A DNA stretch of 28,082 bases from G963674505 sp964575975 (GCA_964575975.1 CAZNTU010000062.1:1-28082); one strand, 5' to 3'; shown: positions 15,834 through 24,103, numbered from the stretch's first letter. Translations and numbers: made by a program. Notes: generated from the sequence alone by a model not told the origin.

Positions 15834-16760
15834 CTATTTTCCGATTATCTCCCGCGCAAGAGTCACGTATTGCAGCGCGGACGGGCTGTGTTTGTAATAA
15901 TAGACGATCGGGGTCCTCATGACTTGGGATTCGCGAACCTTGGTATCGACCCCGATCACCGTGTCGAATGTCCTCGCGCCATGGATATTTTTAAGCTTCG
16001 TGTAAATGAGTTTGGAAACCGTGTCCCGGCCGTCGTACATGGTAATCAGGACCCGGTAGTCGACTCCCGGATTGGACCTTCCCGATATGGCCGACAGAAA
16101 ACTGACCGTCTGGAGAACTCCCTGGGTGGAAAGAAATTCGCAGTTCGACGGAATAATGACCCAATCGGCGGCGGTCAAGGCGTTCATGGTGTAAAATTCC
16201 ATGGAAGGCGGCGTGTCGATGAGGATATAGTCGAAATTGCTCCTGACGGGTTTCAGTTTCTCCTTCAGAACAAACTCGAAGTTTTTCGCGCCGAAATAGT
16301 TTTTGTTGAGCATCACCATGTTTCTGTTGGAGGGAAGAATCCAAAGGTTCTGGTACCGGGTTTTTTTTATTGCCGGGGAAACGCTTTTGTCGCCCGTTCC
16401 GATGGCGTCGTAGAACGAGAGGACGTCTTGGAAGCCCAGGCAAGAACTCAAGCTGGCCTGCACGTCGAAATCCACCAGGAGAACCCGTTTTTTAAGAAGA
16501 GACAGGGACACGCCGAGGTTCAGACAGCTGGTTGTTTTGGCCACCCCTCCTTTCTGGTTGCTCATGGCGACGATTTCGGCGCCTTCCGTGCCACGCCGGG
16601 AAGTCGTGACTTCCGTCGTTTTTTTTCCGGCGGCCTCGGTGGGCTTGCGGACCTTGAAAATTCCGGAGCAATTCGAACACCTGACCTTCGAGCCTTGAAG
16701 GCTGATACGGTCTTCGTCCACCTTCAGCCTCGTTCCACAATTTTTGCACTCTATAATCAT
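15834..16760 (-). CDS. Zinc-ribbon ParA/MinD-like ATPase
   Basis: A 308-aa protein. Residues 1-38 form an MJ0042-type zinc ribbon with CxxC pairs C5/C8 and C28/C31. After a linker, residues about 60-308 are a ParA/Soj ATPase domain. The deviant Walker A is KGGVAKTT (70-77), with the signature Lys70 and Lys75 kept but Ala74 in place of the usual Gly. LLVDFDVQASLSS (switch I region) and a Walker B-type LIDTPPSMEF follow. No ParB is nearby. ParA homologues inside chemosensory gene clusters (ParC of Vibrio, PpfA of Rhodobacter) position arrays, so array localisation or segregation is the likeliest role here. That is inference from context. The ATG has AGGAG seven nt upstream. The gene sits between cheB and the ABC permease with gaps of 50 and 3 nt. 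Confidence 0.88.
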   Translation of the reverse strand: MIIECKNCGTRLKVDEDRISLQGSKVRCSNCSGIFKVRKPTEAAGKKTTEVTTSRRGTEGAEIVAMSNQKGGVAKTTSCLNLGVSLSLLKKRVLLVDFDVQASLSSCLGFQDVLSFYDAIGTGDKSVSPAIKKTRYQNLWILPSNRNMVMLNKNYFGAKNFEFVLKEKLKPVRSNFDYILIDTPPSMEFYTMNALTAADWVIIPSNCEFLSTQGVLQTVSFLSAISGRSNPGVDYRVLITMYDGRDTVSKLIYTKLKNIHGARTFDTVIGVDTKVRESQVMRTPIVYYYKHSPSALQYVTLAREIIGK

Positions 16761-16810
16761 ATCGTCTCCTATAAACGCGTCCCGTTGTTAGCTTCCAGTT
16801 GCGTCAGGTC

Positions 16811-17848
16811 CTATTTCATCAGGGTTTCAATGGCGGTCGAAATTTTTCTCTCGTCCAAAACGATATCGACGACCCCGCTTCTTATGGCGTTGTCCGTCAG
16901 GTTGGGATAGACGCATGTCTGGGCCTCTTGGGCAAGCGTGACGCCCGAGACTTTGCGAATATCGGCCAAACCGTCCGCGCCGTCGTTTCCGATGCCGGTC
17001 AAAAGCAAGCCGATCGCGTTCTGGCGGAAAATATCGGCGACGGATGAAAAAAGAACGTTCAAAGGCATTTTTTCGGTTTTTTTGAAAACGATACAGACCT
17101 CTCCGTTTTGGTTCACTTCCAGCCCGAGCTTTTTCTCGGTGGAACTCAAATAGCAGACGCCTTGCTCCAAAACCGTGTTGTTTCTGGCGACCTCCACTTT
17201 CCAAGGAACGTGCTCGTCGAACTGTTTGACGAAAGAACTTATGATTTTGGGGGAGATTTCTTGGACCACCACTATCGAGGCTGGAATCGTGGGAGAAAGA
17301 GAGGACAGAAGTCTGATGACGGTATTCGGCCCGGACAAGGTCGTACCGATCGCCAGAATATAGTCCAGTGCCCGAAACCTGTACAAATCGACCAGTTGGT
17401 CGTCCTTGTCCCATTTGCGCAACCTTACCCGGCGAATGTTGATAAGATTGACGTTTTTGGCAAGCTTGACCCGGTCGACAAGACTTTGCTTGGCCTGGCC
17501 GATATTGTCGGATATGGCCCCCGACGGCTTCGGAACGAAATCGACGACCCCTAGGCGAAGGGCTTCGAACGTTATGGCTCCTTCGGCGAAAAGCGAGCTT
17601 AAGATCACAATGGGACAAGGAGACTCTATCATCATGTGCCTGACGCACGTAAGACCGTCCATGATTGGCATGTCGATATCGAGAACGACTACGTCGGGCT
17701 TAAGCGATTTCGCCATATTCAGTCCTTCCAGACCGTTTTTGGCCGAGCCGACGACTCCGATGCCCGGATCGGATTCCAAAATTTCCGTCACCGCTTTTCT
17801 CATGAACGCCGAGTCGTCGACTACAATCACACTTGTTTCTTTTGCCAT
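16811..17848 (-). CDS. CheB-like response regulator with degenerate methylesterase domain (copy 1)
   Basis: A 345-aa two-domain protein. The receiver domain (about 1-125) looks active: acidic pair at 11-12 (VVDDSAFMRK), phospho-acceptor Asp57 (VLDIDMPIMDG), Ser/Thr switch in ILSS and Lys107 (FVPKPSG). The C-terminal part aligns with CheB methylesterase throughout, but the catalytic triad is broken. The GASTGG nucleophile loop reads GTTLSG (168-173), putting Thr170 where Ser should be. The VQHM motif reads VQEI, putting Glu197 where His should be. Only Asp289 (TGIGNDGADG) remains. Demethylation/deamidation activity is therefore unlikely, and the domain may have become a phosphorylation-controlled binding module. 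The start at 17848 (ATG with GGTGA upstream) is preferred to a GTG at 17857. Confidence 0.88.
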   Translation of the reverse strand: MAKETSVIVVDDSAFMRKAVTEILESDPGIGVVGSAKNGLEGLNMAKSLKPDVVVLDIDMPIMDGLTCVRHMMIESPCPIVILSSLFAEGAITFEALRLGVVDFVPKPSGAISDNIGQAKQSLVDRVKLAKNVNLINIRRVRLRKWDKDDQLVDLYRFRALDYILAIGTTLSGPNTVIRLLSSLSPTIPASIVVVQEISPKIISSFVKQFDEHVPWKVEVARNNTVLEQGVCYLSSTEKKLGLEVNQNGEVCIVFKKTEKMPLNVLFSSVADIFRQNAIGLLLTGIGNDGADGLADIRKVSGVTLAQEAQTCVYPNLTDNAIRSGVVDIVLDERKISTAIETLMK

Positions 17849-17911
17849 ATTTTTCACCGACTGTATTTCAACGCTGAAACCATCTTGAACATGGACAACC
17901 GCTCGCGTTAT

Positions 17912-20900
17912 TTAGACACTCGTTTCGCTCGCATGCAATTTCGACGAACTTTTTTCGGACTCCGCGTTCAATTGGCCCTTGTTGTAGGAAGCCGCCGCCA
18001 ACTTGCGGGTTCGCCTGTCGATTGTAAGGTTCACCAACTCGTAGACGTCGAGAATGAGAGAGATCCGTCCGTCTCCCAGTATCGTGGCCCCGGAAAAGCC
18101 GCTGCTTTCCTGTAGGTAGTCCACCAGAGGCTTGATTACCACCTCTTCCTGTCCGATCAATGCGTCCACTACGAGACCGACCCGTCTCATGCCCGTACTT
18201 ACCACCACGACGAAAGCCTTGGTCTCGTCGCCCGAATGGGAGCCAACCCCGAAAACTTCCGCCAGCCTTACCAAGGGCAAGGTGCTTTCGCGTAGATGGA
18301 CCACTTCCACGCCCTCGATGGTGGAGGTGTCCTGCAAGAATATTCTCAGAGTTTCTTCCACGTTGGCCAAGGGGATAGTGAACAGGTCCGAGTCGACCCT
18401 GACGAGCAACGCGGGAATAATGGCCAAAGTGAGAGGTATTTTTATTCTGAATTGAGACTGCTTGCCCGGTATGGAATCGATTTCGAGAGTGCCGTTCAAC
18501 TTCTCCACGTTCTTTTTAACCACGTCCATGCCGACGCCGCGGCCAGAAGTATGGGTCACGCGCGTCCTGGTGGAAAAGCCCGGCTTCGTGATCAGCCCGA
18601 CGATTTCCTTGCGGGACATCAGCTCCAAATCCCTTTTTTTGACGAACCCCCTCTCCATGGCCTTTGCGGCAATCACCATAGGATCGATTCCGATTCCGTC
18701 GTCCTTGACCTCGATCACCACGTGGTTGCTCTCGTGGTACGCTTCCAACGTAATGGTGCCTGTTTCGGGCTTGTTCGCGGCTCTTCGCGCGGCCACGGTT
18801 TCGATCCCGTGATCGACCGCGTTTCGAATAATATGCACCAGAGGATCGGAAATTTCCTCTATCATCATTTTGTCAAGCTCGGTGTCGTCGCCTTTGACCT
18901 GCAACCGAACCTGCTTGTCCGAATCCTTCACCAAGTCCCTTACAAGCCGGGGATAGCGGTTGAACAAGTAGGATATGGGAAGCATCCTGACTTTCATGAT
19001 GCTTTCCTGCAGTTCGTTGGCCACCCTTCCCAAATTGACCGTCGCCTCGCTCAATCGGAAAGTGAGTCCCCGAACATGTTTCATTTCCCTTTTGTCCATC
19101 AGCCGGGATTCCTTCAAGTACTGCTGGAATTCTCTCATTTCGCTGAAAAGCTGCGAAAACCAAGCCCTGCTGACCACCAGCTCGCCGACTTGGTTCATCA
19201 GGGCGTCGATTTTTCGCGAATCCACGCGAAGGGTCTGCTTGACCACTCGGTCTCCGGCAACTCCGTCTTTTCGACGCTCCAGAATGTCTTTGGGCACGAC
19301 CTCGGAATCGCTGTCACCCGAAACCTCTGGCTCTTCCTCCGCCGAATCCGTCGCGATTTCTTCGGCTTCCTCCTCTTGGACGAACTCGAGGGTGCGCAAT
19401 CCGTCTTTCGCCGGACCACTCGCCTCGTTTCCGAAAGCTCCCTCTTCAGGGAGTTTTTCGTCCTCTATCGCTACGGCCTCCAACTCGGCTTCGACCGGCT
19501 CTTCTTCGCCGTCCGCGTCATATTCGGATACGAACTCGGCGGCCAGCGGTTCCTCGAATTCGCCACCGACCGGGCTTGTTTCCGGATTCACAAAAAGCTC
19601 GTCCTCCACGGAACCCTTTTTCACGGGTTCCACCAACCCTTCCAAAGCCGAATCGAAAGCGTGATCCAAGTGTTCGTAGAGCTTCCGGTCGTCCAACAGA
19701 AGCTCCAGATCGGCAAGTTCCACCTGCTCGACCTGCATCGGATCCGCCAGATCGGACCGTTCCAATCCGACTTCGGGCTCGCCTGAAAACGTCCGAACTT
19801 CCCGGTCCTCCTCTCCCGTGTCCACATCGGAAAATTCGTCCTTGCGCTCCGACGAAACCGTTTCGGAGTCTTCCTCTTTTCCGCCAAGCTCCAAATCGTC
19901 GGAATCCCATTCTCCCATCAGCCCCAACTCTTTCGTAACCGCCTCCAGAAAATCGTCGGGTTCGCCGCCTCCTTGTTCGTCCTCCGCCCTCGCTTCCCCT
20001 TTCAAGAATTCCGGCGAGACCGCCTCGGACTCGACGCCGATCTCGATTTCAAGCTGCGGAAACCGCGCGGCAATTCTCGCCAAATAATCGGCCATGAATC
20101 GAAATGACGGTCTTTCGCCTTCCGATACACTCTCCTTGGCGCTTTGAACTTCCTTTTCCCAAGCAGAATAGATATCCACGAGACGGTCGTACCCCATGTA
20201 ATTGGCGGACGACCGAACACTGTCGATAATCTTCAGGATTTCGTCCAACAGAGGACCGGGCAGTTTCTCCGTTTCCAGATTCGCAGCCTTGCCCTTCAAT
20301 CGGGAAACATTTTCCGACAGCTGTTGAAGGAAAATCTCGAACAGCTCCGAATCGTATTCCTCCTCGTAGCTTTCGACATCGCCAGAGGAGACTTTAGAGG
20401 AATCCGACGTGCCGGCCGGTTCTCCGGAGGCTCCAGCCTTGTCTCCAGGTTTCGGGTCGGTTTTCCGGTCTATTTTCTCGAGATCCGCGAGGCTTCTCTC
20501 CACTTCAAGGTCGCAGGAATCCCATTCAGGGTCGGAACTCGTGACATCTTCTATATATTCCTCCCCCGAATCCTTTCGGTCGGGCTCCGATTCCCCCTCA
20601 TCGCTCGAAAGCCGGTCGATGCGTTTCAAGACATCCCCTATGTCCGATCTTTCTTCCTTGCATGCTTCAAGGTCCTTGTTGAGAAGCGCCAAGCGGTCTC
20701 TTGCGTCGATCAGCGTATCGACGACCTTGCTGCTTATCTCTAGCTTGCCTTGCCGAAGAATCTCCAGGAGGCTTTCGAGCTTGTGCGAAAGTTCGGATAT
20801 TTTCACCAGCCCCACGTACTCCGCAGCACCCTTCACGGAATGGACTTCCCTGAAGATATCGTTCAATACCTCGCGATTTCCGGGATCCACCTCCAATTGC

Positions 20901-20977
20901 AGAAGATCGGCTTCCATCCCTTCCAGATGTTCCCCCGCCTCCGTTATGAATTCCTGGAGCATCGAATAGTCGATCAT
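17912..20977 (-). CDS. cheA: CheA histidine kinase with long acidic linker
   Basis: A 1021-aa hybrid-free CheA, far longer than the roughly 650-aa norm. Domains: HPt/P1 about 1-105 with phospho-acceptor His46 (REVHSVKGAAEY); a second HPt-like helical stretch about 205-310, where the corresponding motif is IDSVRSSANY with Asp252 in the His position; a highly acidic, low-complexity linker about 310-575; dimerisation P3 about 578-690; HATPase about 700-850 with N box HIIRNAVDHG (715-724), G1 DDGIG (759-763), GFSTRT (800-805) and G2 GRGVGMD (812-818); and CheW-like P5 about 850-990. All kinase motifs are intact. No P2 domain is recognisable. The start at ATG 20977 has AGAGG eight nt upstream and is preferred to GTG 20986, which overlaps that site. 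It follows the HAMP gene by 12 nt. Confidence 0.93.
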   Translation of the reverse strand: MIDYSMLQEFITEAGEHLEGMEADLLQLEVDPGNREVLNDIFREVHSVKGAAEYVGLVKISELSHKLESLLEILRQGKLEISSKVVDTLIDARDRLALLNKDLEACKEERSDIGDVLKRIDRLSSDEGESEPDRKDSGEEYIEDVTSSDPEWDSCDLEVERSLADLEKIDRKTDPKPGDKAGASGEPAGTSDSSKVSSGDVESYEEEYDSELFEIFLQQLSENVSRLKGKAANLETEKLPGPLLDEILKIIDSVRSSANYMGYDRLVDIYSAWEKEVQSAKESVSEGERPSFRFMADYLARIAARFPQLEIEIGVESEAVSPEFLKGEARAEDEQGGGEPDDFLEAVTKELGLMGEWDSDDLELGGKEEDSETVSSERKDEFSDVDTGEEDREVRTFSGEPEVGLERSDLADPMQVEQVELADLELLLDDRKLYEHLDHAFDSALEGLVEPVKKGSVEDELFVNPETSPVGGEFEEPLAAEFVSEYDADGEEEPVEAELEAVAIEDEKLPEEGAFGNEASGPAKDGLRTLEFVQEEEAEEIATDSAEEEPEVSGDSDSEVVPKDILERRKDGVAGDRVVKQTLRVDSRKIDALMNQVGELVVSRAWFSQLFSEMREFQQYLKESRLMDKREMKHVRGLTFRLSEATVNLGRVANELQESIMKVRMLPISYLFNRYPRLVRDLVKDSDKQVRLQVKGDDTELDKMMIEEISDPLVHIIRNAVDHGIETVAARRAANKPETGTITLEAYHESNHVVIEVKDDGIGIDPMVIAAKAMERGFVKKRDLELMSRKEIVGLITKPGFSTRTRVTHTSGRGVGMDVVKKNVEKLNGTLEIDSIPGKQSQFRIKIPLTLAIIPALLVRVDSDLFTIPLANVEETLRIFLQDTSTIEGVEVVHLRESTLPLVRLAEVFGVGSHSGDETKAFVVVVSTGMRRVGLVVDALIGQEEVVIKPLVDYLQESSGFSGATILGDGRISLILDVYELVNLTIDRRTRKLAAASYNKGQLNAESEKSSSKLHASETSV

Positions 20978-20989
20978 GAGAGTCACCTC

Positions 20990-21676
20990 TTATGAATTTT
21001 GGAGCTTTTCAGCCTCTTTATGAAATATTTCCAGTTTTCCGTCCTCAAAACGGATGTTATAAAATTCGAAAGATCGAATCATCGACCGCATGTCTTCCAG
21101 TTCCCGCCTGACACATTGAAGCTCTTCCTCCATTTCCTCCAGGGGGGCGGGGTTCGAGTCGCGACCCGCGCCCAATGAATTCAGCTTTGAAAGACACGTC
21201 TGCGTGTGATTCCAGAGCAGGAGCAACACTTCCTGAACATTGGAGGAAAAATCGTTGATGCTCTGTCCGATCGCGCCGATCTCGTCGTAGGGTTTGACGC
21301 AAAAGGTTTGGTCCAGACCGCCCATGGCCGCCTTCGCGGCAGCTTCCGCCATTCGATCCAGTCTTCTGTAAATCCCTCGGATAATCAGAACGGGCAAAAC
21401 GGCCGCCACAAGAAAAGAAAGGGTTACGGCGGTCAGAGCCATAAACATTGCCCGCCCCTTGCTTTCACAGATCAATTTCTCCGCGGAATCGGCCGTCGCA
21501 CGATCCACGCCCGCGTCCAGCAACACGGAAACCAATTGTCCGTCCATCGGATTTTGGGCGAAAACATGAAGCAAAACGAGGACGACGGCGACATACGCTC
21601 CCAGATCGCACAATATCAAAACCCGCGCGTTTCTTTTAAAAGCGGACTTCTTCGAGGTCACGCTGTCAGTTTTCAT
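20990..21676 (-). CDS. Small HAMP-domain membrane protein in che cluster
   Basis: A 228-aa protein of unknown function. Visible parts: a basic cytoplasmic N-terminus, membrane helix about 18-40, a short periplasmic loop of about 35 residues, a second membrane helix about 75-98 (VTLSFLVAAVLPVLIIRGIY), a HAMP-like segment about 98-150 (RRLDRMAEAAAKA to YDEIGAIGQSINDF), then a coiled coil rich in Glu/Arg/Met (about 175-210). It resembles a chemoreceptor cut off after HAMP, with no kinase-control hairpin and too small a periplasmic part to be a normal ligand sensor. Its place between cheY and cheA suggests a membrane adaptor or receptor partner. Start ATG 21676 has GGAG seven nt upstream; a GTG lies one codon earlier. 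It ends 12 nt before cheA. Confidence 0.75.
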   Translation of the reverse strand: MKTDSVTSKKSAFKRNARVLILCDLGAYVAVVLVLLHVFAQNPMDGQLVSVLLDAGVDRATADSAEKLICESKGRAMFMALTAVTLSFLVAAVLPVLIIRGIYRRLDRMAEAAAKAAMGGLDQTFCVKPYDEIGAIGQSINDFSSNVQEVLLLLWNHTQTCLSKLNSLGAGRDSNPAPLEEMEEELQCVRRELEDMRSMIRSFEFYNIRFEDGKLEIFHKEAEKLQNS

Positions 21677-21725
21677 CACTAAACTCCGGTAAGCGTTTTC
21701 TAAAGCTTCCTATCGCCCGTGCGGC

Positions 21726-22070
21726 CTAAATGATGTCCAAAAGCTTCCGAGCCTTGTTCTTGCTGACGAATCCCATCGCGCCTATGCTTTCCGCGTTTTT
21801 TCCGTACTTTTCCTCGTCCAGGTTGGAGACGAAAATAATGCGGGCGTCGGGATCGTTATCCAGGATTTCCCTCGCCGCCGCAAAGCCGTCTATTCCCCGC
21901 ATCGTGATATCCATCGTCACAAGGTCGGGTTTCAGAGACCTGTAAAGCTCGACCGCCTCCGAGCCGTTCTTAGCCTCTCCCACAATGGTGTGGCCGCCCT
22001 CCTTCAAAGTCTTCACGATCATCTTTCTCATGATGGAAGAGTCGTCAACAATCAAAATCCGTTTGCCCAT
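21726..22070 (-). CDS. CheY-like single-domain response regulator
   Basis: A 114-aa stand-alone receiver domain. The acidic pocket Asp9/Asp10 (LIVDDSSIMRK), phospho-acceptor Asp54 (VTMDITMRGIDG), switch Ser82 (FVSNL) and Lys104 (GFVSKNKA) are present. The residue after Lys is Asn where most CheY proteins have Pro, and the last helix is slightly short. It should receive phosphate from the CheA encoded just downstream. The output, flagellar motor or another effector, cannot be told, and no flagellar or pilus genes are in the window. ATG with AGAGGTG eight nt upstream. Gaps of 111 nt to cheW and 49 nt to the HAMP gene. Confidence 0.92.
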   Translation of the reverse strand: MGKRILIVDDSSIMRKMIVKTLKEGGHTIVGEAKNGSEAVELYRSLKPDLVTMDITMRGIDGFAAAREILDNDPDARIIFVSNLDEEKYGKNAESIGAMGFVSKNKARKLLDII

Positions 22071-22181
22071 TGGGCTTCACCTCTTCTATTCGCATTTTCC
22101 CAATTCGGTTTTCCGCTCTTGCCGTTTTCAGGACCGGAACGAATCCTGCGCCAAGACAATCACATTCGGTTCGACACCCCG

Positions 22182-22691
22182 CTATTCCATATCCCTGAGC
22201 TTTTTGATTTCGTCCAGCATGAGAATCCGGTTGAAATCCAAAAGAATAAGAAGCTTTTTGTCGATTTTACAAACGCCCCGGATGTATTGGCTTTTCAAGC
22301 CCGCCACCACGATTTCGGGAGGCGGTTCTATGGAGCTTTCCTGGATCTTCAGCACTTCGGTGACCTTGTCCACGATAAAGCCTGTAACGCGGCCCTCGAC
22401 ATCCAGAATGACGATCCATATGTCGTCCGTGTTCGCATGAGTGGTCTTGCCGAACAGATTGAGTCTCTTGCGGAGGTCGATCACGGGAATGATGCTTCCA
22501 CGAAGATTGATTACTCCTTCGATAAAATCCGGAGAATTGGGCACGGCCGTAATGGGCGTGGACCTGATAATCTCCTGTACCATAAGGATGTCAACGCCGA
22601 AATATTCCTTGCCGATGATGAACCCGACAAGTTGGACGAGCTGTTCCTTGCGTTGGCCTTCCGCCTGTCTGAGAGTAAGTTCCTGCTGCAT
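22182..22691 (-). CDS. cheW: CheW coupling protein
   Basis: A 169-aa CheW-domain protein that bridges chemoreceptors and CheA. Motifs: QLVGFIIGKEYFGVDILMVQEIIR (about 20-43), ITAVPNSPDFIEGVINLRGSIIPVIDLRKRL (about 47-77) and GRVTGFIVDKVTEVLKI. The NLRG turn, whose Arg contributes to receptor/kinase contact, is intact. The reading frame stays open far upstream of ATG 22691, but that codon has AAGGAG nine nt before it and gives the normal CheW length, so the upstream part is a shadow of the neighbouring cheB-like gene. It lies 74 nt after that gene in the same direction. Confidence 0.95.
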   Translation of the reverse strand: MQQELTLRQAEGQRKEQLVQLVGFIIGKEYFGVDILMVQEIIRSTPITAVPNSPDFIEGVINLRGSIIPVIDLRKRLNLFGKTTHANTDDIWIVILDVEGRVTGFIVDKVTEVLKIQESSIEPPPEIVVAGLKSQYIRGVCKIDKKLLILLDFNRILMLDEIKKLRDME

Positions 22692-22765
22692 AAAACCGTT
22701 CTCCTTTATCCGAAACTGTTTCGGTCCTGTCTTTGATCGCGCATGGGTTGACCTTGTTCCACAAT

Positions 22766-23818
22766 TTAGAAAACACCATTGAGTTCGGCGGCCATATGGC
22801 GGTCCGGAATTACAAGGTTCGGCCGCAAGCCGTCCAGAACCGCAAGGGCCATTTCCTTGCAAAGACACGTCCGGGGATCCTGAACCATGCAGATTCCTTG
22901 CCGGATTCGAACCTCTTTCATTCCCTCCAGACCGTCCCGAATAGCGCCGGAAAGAACGATCCCCACCGAATTTTTCCCGAAGTTCTCGGCCGCCGATTTC
23001 AACAACATGCCGATGGCGGTTTCCTCCCCGGAGGGCGGTTCGGCAAGGAAACGCAAAAAGCAACCTTCCCGTTTTCTATTCAAAGAAACATATTCCTTTG
23101 CCGAAGCCAAGTAGCAAACCCCTCCCAAAAGCGGCTCTCCGTCTTTGGCCCTTGTGACCGTGATCATGCTTTGAGAGTGGAGATATTCGGCGAAAGCGTC
23201 CACGTATTCGGACTCGATGCAAAGCGCAACGACGACGGCGGCCGGAAGATCGGGCCGAAGCGACGGGATTAGCTTCAGCAGCGAGCTGTACCCCCCCTCG
23301 GCCGCTCCGACCGCGATAACATTCTTCACGTCCACCTTGCTGACACGACAAATCTCCAAACTCGGCGGGGCCGGTCTCGCGTATCGAATGGCGGCCGTTT
23401 GAACTCCAGACGCCAGCCTCACCTTGCGGACGATGCTCGCGCTTTGATCGCGCAACTGTCGCTCGTCGATCCGCGACGGTTTCAAAATGAAATCGACGGC
23501 CCCGTACTTCAGGGCGTCGAACGCGATGAAAGAGCCCTCGCGCGTTAGAGTGGAAATCATCACCGCCGGCCGGGGATACTTGATCATCAGGTGCTTCAAC
23601 GCGGTTAGACCGTCCATCACGGGCATGTTTATATCCAGCGTGACTACATCCGGATCCAATACAGGCGTCATTTCGAGAGCCTCGACTCCGTTCGCGGCCT
23701 CTCCGGCAACCGATAGCTGTTCGCTTTCCTCCAATATTTCCCGGATCGCCTTTCGGATCATTCTCGAATCGTCGACGATCAGGACCTTTCGCGGTTCGGC
23801 AGAATGTTCGAATCCCAT
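22766..23818 (-). CDS. CheB-like response regulator with degenerate methylesterase domain (copy 2)
   Basis: A 350-aa two-domain protein, first gene of the chemosensory cluster. The receiver domain (about 10-130) has Asp16/Asp17 (LIVDDSRMIRK), phospho-acceptor Asp62 (TLDINMPVMDG) and Lys113 (FILKPSR). The CheB-like C-terminal domain has lost two catalytic residues: the GASTGG loop is GAAEGG (171-176; Ala173 for Ser), and the QHM position is LCI (Cys200 for His). The spacing to FAEYL is exactly that of active CheB. Asp295 (GAIRDGLEG) survives, though the usual GMGxDGA is altered. It is more divergent than the other CheB-like protein of the cluster, so the two are not a recent duplication. No clear ribosome binding site precedes the ATG. 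Confidence 0.86.
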   Translation of the reverse strand: MGFEHSAEPRKVLIVDDSRMIRKAIREILEESEQLSVAGEAANGVEALEMTPVLDPDVVTLDINMPVMDGLTALKHLMIKYPRPAVMISTLTREGSFIAFDALKYGAVDFILKPSRIDERQLRDQSASIVRKVRLASGVQTAAIRYARPAPPSLEICRVSKVDVKNVIAVGAAEGGYSSLLKLIPSLRPDLPAAVVVALCIESEYVDAFAEYLHSQSMITVTRAKDGEPLLGGVCYLASAKEYVSLNRKREGCFLRFLAEPPSGEETAIGMLLKSAAENFGKNSVGIVLSGAIRDGLEGMKEVRIRQGICMVQDPRTCLCKEMALAVLDGLRPNLVIPDRHMAAELNGVF

Positions 23819-24022
23819 ATTTCGCTTTTTCCCGCATCCCTTTCAAATTCAACCGCAAATCTTCCGAAAAACAGCCGATCATGGCTTCTCGAAAGCCATA
23901 CTCGACTCTCTCGCACCACGCTTCTTTCTTGCGACCGGCAAGAATTTCGTCCGTTGTCCCCTCGCCGCCCGCGATCGTCGGTTAACGCACAGATCCAATC
24001 GTTCTCTTTGCACTCTCTTCAA

Positions 24023-24103
24023 AAAGTTTCAAAGCCGGGTGTCATTTTCAATTTAAGGTGGAGGCGAGCCCGGCAGGAAAAAAGCTCCCGGCTTTGAAAC
24101 TTT
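24023..24103. repeat. Perfect 17-bp inverted repeat, 47-nt spacer
   Basis: Arm AAAGTTTCAAAGCCGGG at 24023-24039 and its exact reverse complement at 24087-24103. The arms are far longer than expected by chance and the spacer carries no recognisable gene. It could be a large RNA hairpin, a regulator-binding pair or the ends of a tiny non-autonomous mobile element. No target duplication was recognised. Confidence 0.8.

Noticed and set aside
22692..23063. N-terminal extension of CheW to 293 aa
   Set aside because: The extra part is Arg/Gly-rich, overlaps the cheB-like gene in another frame and has no CheW features. ATG 22691 has a good ribosome site.
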